This document shows, in pieces, positions 58,494 to 64,000 of a stretch of 64,000 bases of DNA. Within the stretch, counting starts at the first letter, position 1. Each line of letters begins with the position of its first letter. A program made the position numbers and the translations under genes. This stretch comes from Fragosphaeria purpurea (Eukaryota > Ascomycota > Sordariomycetes > Ophiostomatales > Ophiostomataceae), in NCBI GenBank assembly GCA_002778095.1, contig PCDL01000021.1:3410001-3474000 (forward strand), in the 5' to 3' direction. The notes under the pieces were generated by a model, which saw nothing but the letters and a program-made list of their open reading frames with translations, did not search any database and was not told where the DNA came from.

Positions 58494-60181
58494 CTAGAAG
58501 CCTGAAGGCTGCGGCTGGTCTGGGAATGCTGGCGCGTTTATGTTGCTCCGGCAAGCCTGCTCCCAGTTGCGCGGCGTGTATTTGTCTACGATGGCTTTGA
58601 ATGCCTCCTGCAGCCGAGTTAGCATGTACCACAGACAAACCGTGTGCCGACCAAAATACTGTCACATACCAATGTGCAGAACGACTCGTCGCCCTCAAGA
58701 TGCTTCCCAGGTGGACGGCATCCCGGCACCGTCACGATCTCGTCGTTATAGCGAATACGCACATAGTAGCCGGCCAACTTCTTCTTCTCCCCCTCGGTCA
58801 ATTCGGGCGTCGGCTTGCGGCCAATGCCCGGGGCAGTTGTCGCCGCGGACCGGCCGAAAATGGATGGCAGAAACGAGGTCCAGCTTGAGCTTGAGCTGAC
58901 TGGTGCCGTGGTGGTTGTTGTGGCGGCGGTAGCAGACGCTGCCACCGGCGGCTGCTTGTGAAAGAGCTCCACTGCCAAATGGCTCGTAAACGGTGGCCAG
59001 TTTGGTAGCTTGTGGCCTAGGCTGGTGAGCACAGCCGCCAAAGTCGTATCGTGGCAGCCGCTGAGGCCAAAACGGAACCGGTTGGGGTTGGGCTCGTGAC
59101 TGACTGTCGCTGTCGCTGCCGCTGCCTGCTGCTCCGCCTGTGCCACCATCCGTGCCGTCAGGTCACCCATCAGCCCGCCAATGCCGAGCGCCCGGTACTC
59201 CTCAGACTCCTGGTAGCCAGCAAACCACTCCTCTAACGCCACCTGCTCAATGATGTGCCGGCTGCGCGCGTCGTAAAACGGCGCCGGCAACCGCGTCGCA
59301 GGTCCGTGCGCCAGAGTCGCGTTGATCGTGTCCATCACGCCCGACAACCGCGGCTTGCCGTCCACGGCCGCGCGAGGGCGGTCCGGCGGCAGCCAGGGCC
59401 CAATCTTTTTGGTGACGTAGGCCAGCTCGTCGGAGTCGTTCCAGCGCTCGGCTGCCCGCTGCGCAAACGCCCGCGACAATGCCGCAAACCGGCGGCAGTT
59501 GCCATCGTTGGGGAACAGCGTCTCGTCGGGCGGCGCGCGAGAAACAATGGTGATCGGCGCCCGGGACGCCGCTGTTGACGCCGCTGCCGGGGAGGATGCT
59601 TCGGCGGCCGGATACAGCCCCCAAAAGGCCTGCTGCAGCGACTCCAGCGCCCGCGGTATGGGCGTCGTCCGCAAGTACAGCAGGCGGTCGGCGTCGCCGG
59701 GCCCCAGGGCCTGGGGCAAGAACTGAAGGCGGTCCACGTACAGGCGCCGCAGCCGCTGTCCCAGCCGCAACGTGCTCACGCGGCCCGGATCGGTCAGCAT
59801 GCCCATGTCGCAGATGGCGTCGAGGTCGCCGTGGCGGCCCGTGGCCAGCACAGCCGCGTCGTCGGGGCCAAACGTTTCAAGCCGGCGCCGCCAGGCGAGG
59901 GTTTTCAGTGGCTTGGTAGCCGCCTCGCCGCCACCGTTGCCTTTGCCGTCACCCACGACGCCGGGGTCCTTGTCGTCGGCAAGCACAGCGGCGGTGAGCT
60001 GCTTCACAGCGGCGCAGTAGGGCCAGAACGCGTGCAGACCCGCGTTTTGAAACCGCGGCGAGACGGGCGTGCGCTCGCCATGGCGCATGAGAACCTGGAC
60101 CAGCTGCAGCTCGAGGCCGGCCGGGTAGAGCTGCCGGAGCTCGTCGTCGGAGTACGGCGGCCGCGGCACAAGGGAGGTCAT
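58494..60181 (-). CDS. Histidine acid phosphatase (ACP6-like branch)
   Basis: Exons 60181-58670 and 58607-58494; 541 residues. The phosphohistidine motif LMRHGERTPV (R33-H34) and the proton-donor HD pair in LSGCHDTTLAAVLTSLGH (about 376) are both present, so the enzyme should be active. FFPNDGNC-like LFPNDGNCRRF and the RTTPIPRALESLQQAFWGLY segment fit the lysophosphatidic-acid/phytase-like intracellular branch. No signal peptide is seen, so it is probably cytosolic or mitochondrial rather than the secreted PHO5 type. The 62-nt intron (GTATGT, GCTAAC, TGCAG) adds a C-terminus EAFKAIVDKYTPRNWEQACR. An Ala/Thr/Ser-rich loop with a poly-Thr run lies at about 410-450. Substrate (lysophosphatidic acid or another phosphomonoester) is not determined. 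Confidence 0.88.
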
Positions 60182-60721
60182 GGTGATGCGATTGAGGATG
60201 CGAATCCCACGAGACTAAAACAAGGCGTAAGAAACTTGGTCTACTGTGGACCGACGGTTTGATTCAGTCAATTGGCTAGACCGTGATCGGTGTTCAATTT
60301 TCCTCACTACGAAAGTTATTTTAAGAAGGTATCATAACTGCCTCCACTGACGTCGGTCTAGGTCGCCAGAATCGGAAGTTGTGTTAGTCAGCATGTGTAC
60401 TGCACCTCAACTCCGTGGTCTCGCCATGGCGCACTATTCGCTAATGGAAACTCCGTTTTGCGGCCGGCCTTTAGGGCTCTTTTCGGCCTGGATGCGCGCC
60501 GGTAACCGGGGCAAGGCGCCCAGGCCGATCCCCACTTAACATTTCTCCCGCCTAAAGGAGAGCTACGGATTTTCTGCGCTTTCATTGGCTGAGCGTTTTG
60601 CGTACCGTTTTCCGCCGAAAGAAAAGAGAGACCGCCAACGACGAACGTACTTTTCGCACGACCAGTTTGTGGCCGTGAACAAGGGCCACCCAGCTAGGTG
60701 TGATTGTCTCACAAACTAGCC
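60182..60721. other. Divergent promoter region, acid phosphatase / PPR gene
   Basis: 540 bp between two divergent starts. An ATTGGCT box (inverted CCAAT) is at about 60584-60590 and another ATTGGCTAG at 60270; both are HAP-complex candidates. No ORF. Confidence 0.6.
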
Positions 60722-63700
60722 ATGACACACTCGCATGGTATATGCATTCTCTGCCGCTGGCAGCTTTTCGGTCCGTCGGCTGCGGCGTCGGCCGCGCGTC
60801 AAGGCTCGAACATCAGCAGCGGCGGCAATGGGACGCGGTTTCGCGGACGATGGGGCGCGACGACTGCATGGACTGTGAGGCCTGCTTCGTCTAGTACTGT
60901 CCATGGTGACCGAAATATACGAAGTGACGCCAACGAAGCCGGGGGGGCGGCGGCGGCGGCGGAGCTTACCCGAGCGCCTATCAACAGCGGAGCGCGACGA
61001 CCCACAAGAACGACGACGACGACGACGACGACAGCTCCTTTGCCACGAAGAAGTAGGCCGCGGCAAATAGATGATGCTGCACTTTCCGTATTTCGAGATG
61101 TCGTCCAGAAGCAGCGGAAGCAGGCGCACGGGCCGACGACGCAGGAAAGGGACCCGTTCGACGAGCTGGAACAGACGATCCTGGGCCGCGGGAATTCGCA
61201 CGAACAAGAAAGACAAGTACAACAACCACCCGCGGGCAGGCCTCTACGTGCAAGCATGGACCTCTACAACCAGCTTGTCAAGCTCACACAGCTGCGCGCG
61301 CAGCCTGAAGGAGCGTCTGCAGCGGCCCGGTTCGCCTTCTTCGAGACGGCCCTGTACCCGCAGATGACCCACGCGCCGCGCGAGCTGCCCAATATCTTCC
61401 GGCAGGCGGCGCAGCAGCTCGTGCGCGACGTGTCCGTTGCTAAGCAGCGCAATTACGGAGCCGCCGACCTACCGTCTGTCGCGCGCATCACGCAAGTCCG
61501 CCGGCAGCTCGACCTGCTCAACATGCCAGAGCCGTGGGTGCCACTGGTGCTGGGACTGGTAGAGGCCGTCGTGCGGGCGAACGACAAAGAGGCGCAAAAC
61601 AGAAATGACGAAGTGCAACCACAACACAGAAAGAGCGTAATAATAGGGGAGGAACAGAGAGAAACGGAGACACAAACATCAGCAGAAGCTGGTGACGAGG
61701 CGATCGAGAAACAAGGGGCCACAGACGAAAACGCAGAGGGCGCACAGTCCGCAAATGTGGATGCCACCGCCAACAACACCATCCTACTGGACGATCTTGT
61801 CCAGACCTGGCGCATTTTTAGCCTGCCAGACATTGTGGTGGCCAACCCGGATGCGTTAGACCGAAGTCCTATCAGCGAGTTCCGCCTGCCGCGCCCTGAC
61901 CCCGTGCTGCTCGACAAGTACGCCCACCAGCGGAATCTTCCTCTGGCGTTGACTTCCTTGTTCCCGCGGTACGCGCCGCGGCAGATGAAACCGCTGGCGC
62001 CGGCCGTGCTCGCCACGTACGCCCTTCTGACGGACACGGCCGTCTGCCCACCGGCAACCGCGGACACTGCTCGGGAGTTTGTGCAGGCGGTAGCCTCGGT
62101 GTTGAAGGCGGTGCCGGTTTCACGCGCCACCGTTGCCGGCTTGTTTCAGACGCACCCGACGCTGGGCACATACGTGCTGGGTCGCTGGTCGCAGCTGACG
62201 CAGAAAAAACCCGTGTCGCCGCCCCGCGAAGGTAGTCGGCCACCACCGCTTTTGGAGAGTCGTATTAACCGCAAGAGTGGCGGTAGCGGCGGCGGCGGCG
62301 CCGGTGGCGGCGTGTCCTCTTCCGCCGCACTAGATGAAATCCACCAGCAGCTAATTCAGGCACTACGGGCGCGCAATCTGGGGGCGTGCGAGGCCGCGTG
62401 GGATCGGTTCTGGGCGGCCGTGACAATGCCCGACGCGGACGGCGCTAAGCGACTTCGGCGCAGCGCGGAAATATTCGACTACTTTATCATGGCGTTTACG
62501 ACGATGCGCATGCTACAGCGCGCCATTGCCGTGTGGAACGCCATGGCTCTGGCGGGGGTGCCGCCGACGCTGCGCACGTGGACGTCGTTTATGGAGGGCT
62601 GCAAGCGGGCGTCGAACCCGACGGGCATCCACAACATCTGGGCGAAGCTGATGGCGTCGGGCGTGCCCGTCGACACGGCCGTATGGACCGCACGCATCTC
62701 GGGCCTGATCCAGACTGGCGATGCGGCGGCCGGCCTGCAGGCGCTGGAGGAGATGCAGCAGGCGTGGGAGGCCGACCGTGCGAAAGACGCAACGGCAGAG
62801 AACAAACGCAACCGGCCCGCGGCAGTCCGGCCCACCATTGAGCCCGTCAACGCCGCCATTGCGGGTGTGCTGCGCCGCGGCGACCTGGATGCTGCCAAGA
62901 CCATCCTGGCGTGGGCCGGCCGCAACGGCATCGCGCCGGACCGCATCACGTTCAACACCATCCTACGGCCGCTCGTGCGCAGCGGCCGCAGCGACGAGGT
63001 CGATGGCCTGCTGGAGATGATGCGCCAGCGCGGCATTCCGCCGGACGAGGCCACGGTGACCATTTTGCTGGACGGCGCACTGGGCGAGGGCGCGCTGGAG
63101 GGCCGCAGCGCGGCGGAGCGGGCCGCCGTGGTCCGGCAGCTGCTGGCCGAGGTGGAGGCAGCGGGGCTGTCGGCGAATGAACAAATGTATGCCAAGATGG
63201 TGTATCTGCTCTTGCACGAGGAGGAAGACGCTGGAACGGCGAGCAAGAAGGACCCAGATGCGGCGAATGCCGCCGACGCGGCCGTCAACGTGGTGCTCGC
63301 GCGCATGCGGCAGCGCGGCCTGCCGCTGTCGGCGCACATTTGCACCATTCTGGCGGAGCACTACTTTGCGCGGACGCCGCCGGATCTCGACGCCGTGCAG
63401 CGGCTAATCGAGACCGGGTGGCCGGCACCGGCGCCGGCAGAAACGACGCCAACGACGGAGACGTCGGGTCAGGACGGTCCGACTGTGGCACCGCCCACCT
63501 TTGACCGCGTGTTCTGGGAGCGCGTCGTACGCGGGTACGCGCAGGTGGGCGACACGGCACACGCGCTGCAGTACTTTGCGCACATTGCCGACTCGCTGTC
63601 GGTGACGACGTCGACGCTCGAAGACCTCCTGAGGGCGTTGCTGCGCAACGGCGAGATGGCGGCGGCGCAGCAGCTGGTGACCAAGGTACAGGCGCAGAAG

Positions 63701-63850
63701 ACGCTGCTCGTGCACGGCAAGACCGGGCCGGGGGCGCGAGGTAGTGGCGTGAGTGCTCGCGGCGGCATTGGCGGCGGAAGCGGCGGCGGAGAAGCGCGGC
63801 TATTCCGGCACCGGTTCTGGCACCTAGCCGCAGAGCACGGGCTGCTGTAG
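60722..63850 (+). CDS. Mitochondrial pentatricopeptide repeat (PPR) protein
   Basis: Single exon, 1042 residues, start ATG 60722 (G at -3); the upstream open frame has only a TTG. The N-terminus (ICILCRWQLF then Arg/Ser/Thr-rich with RGRWGATTAWTVRPASSS) is a typical mitochondrial presequence without acidic residues. The middle has NMPEPWVPLVLGLVEAVV and a Gln/Glu/Asn-rich insert (about 300-350). PPR units are clear from about 590 to 830: DYFIMAFTTMRMLQRAIAVW, VNAAIAGVLRRGDLDAAKTI, RITFNTILRPLVRSGRSDEV and EATVTILLDGALGEGALEG, with the usual 35-residue spacing. Such proteins bind organellar RNA for translation or stability of a mitochondrial transcript. It is in the general style of fungal Pet309/Cya5/CIA84-like proteins, but I cannot assign an orthologue. 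Confidence 0.88.
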   Translation: MTHSHGICILCRWQLFGPSAAASAARQGSNISSGGNGTRFRGRWGATTAWTVRPASSSTVHGDRNIRSDANEAGGAAAAAELTRAPINSGARRPTRTTTTTTTTAPLPRRSRPRQIDDAALSVFRDVVQKQRKQAHGPTTQERDPFDELEQTILGRGNSHEQERQVQQPPAGRPLRASMDLYNQLVKLTQLRAQPEGASAAARFAFFETALYPQMTHAPRELPNIFRQAAQQLVRDVSVAKQRNYGAADLPSVARITQVRRQLDLLNMPEPWVPLVLGLVEAVVRANDKEAQNRNDEVQPQHRKSVIIGEEQRETETQTSAEAGDEAIEKQGATDENAEGAQSANVDATANNTILLDDLVQTWRIFSLPDIVVANPDALDRSPISEFRLPRPDPVLLDKYAHQRNLPLALTSLFPRYAPRQMKPLAPAVLATYALLTDTAVCPPATADTAREFVQAVASVLKAVPVSRATVAGLFQTHPTLGTYVLGRWSQLTQKKPVSPPREGSRPPPLLESRINRKSGGSGGGGAGGGVSSSAALDEIHQQLIQALRARNLGACEAAWDRFWAAVTMPDADGAKRLRRSAEIFDYFIMAFTTMRMLQRAIAVWNAMALAGVPPTLRTWTSFMEGCKRASNPTGIHNIWAKLMASGVPVDTAVWTARISGLIQTGDAAAGLQALEEMQQAWEADRAKDATAENKRNRPAAVRPTIEPVNAAIAGVLRRGDLDAAKTILAWAGRNGIAPDRITFNTILRPLVRSGRSDEVDGLLEMMRQRGIPPDEATVTILLDGALGEGALEGRSAAERAAVVRQLLAEVEAAGLSANEQMYAKMVYLLLHEEEDAGTASKKDPDAANAADAAVNVVLARMRQRGLPLSAHICTILAEHYFARTPPDLDAVQRLIETGWPAPAPAETTPTTETSGQDGPTVAPPTFDRVFWERVVRGYAQVGDTAHALQYFAHIADSLSVTTSTLEDLLRALLRNGEMAAAQQLVTKVQAQKTLLVHGKTGPGARGSGVSARGGIGGGSGGGEARLFRHRFWHLAAEHGLL

Positions 63851-64000
63851 AGGGTAAATAAATAAATAAATAAAAATGCTAAGAAGACATCTGCATATGA
63901 AGGGCCTTTTCCCATACGGTTTTCAGGGTATGTAATGTAATTTATCTACAAAGAAAAAAGCAAAAAAAAATAGAAACAAAAAAAAGTCATCAAAAAGCCG
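63851..64000. other. 3' flank of the PPR gene
   Basis: AT-rich; begins with (TAAA)n at 63855-63874 that includes AATAAA polyadenylation signals directly after the stop codon. Nothing else is seen. Confidence 0.7.

Overview
The window is nuclear DNA of a filamentous ascomycete. Short introns with GTRNGT donors, CTAAC/CTGAC-like branch points and YAG acceptors interrupt GC-rich coding sequence, and the intergenic DNA is AT-rich with many homopolymer runs. Protein style and gene content (Cbr1, Gig1, Snd2, Cdc27/APC3, Nup82, Pik1, Pbn1, mL60, a fungal caspase-like/rhodanese protein) fit Pezizomycotina, most likely Sordariomycetes. I cannot place it to genus.

Layout. Left third (1-24 kb), gene-poor: the 3' end of a HAT1 histone acetyltransferase gene, a prolyl-4-hydroxylase-like dioxygenase, a doubtful small minus-strand ORF, and one TALE homeobox transcription factor. 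About 14.5 kb of AT-rich DNA without a convincing gene lies upstream of the homeobox gene. Right two thirds (24-64 kb), dense and mostly housekeeping: caspase-like/rhodanese protein (-), PBN1 (+), CBR1 (-), GIG1-like (+), SND2 (-), CDC27 (+), histone H4 (+), TRS20 (-), MRPL31/mL60 (+), cap-binding protein CBP20 (-), NUP82 (+), a small gene assembled here from four exons (-), an NC2-alpha-like histone-fold protein (+), PIK1 PI4-kinase (+), a histidine acid phosphatase (-) and a mitochondrial PPR protein (+).

How the genes fit together. They do not form one pathway. They cover the secretory and membrane systems (Pbn1 in GPI anchors, Snd2 in ER targeting, Trs20 in TRAPP, Pik1 at the Golgi, Cbr1), chromatin and transcription (Hat1, H4, NC2-alpha, homeobox), nuclear pore and RNA (Nup82, CBP20), mitochondrial expression (mL60, PPR) and the cell cycle (Cdc27). 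Most genes sit as divergent pairs sharing a promoter region, and the GIG1/SND2 convergent pair has stop codons only about 50 bp apart.

Most notable: exact frame restoration in two neighbouring genes requires introns of only 27 and 29 nt; the homeobox intron is 72 nt, in frame and free of stops, so its retention would insert 24 residues into the homeodomain; and a four-exon small gene at 48.2-48.7 kb is not visible as a single ORF. Gene identities are from recognition of motifs and family resemblance; no database search was possible.
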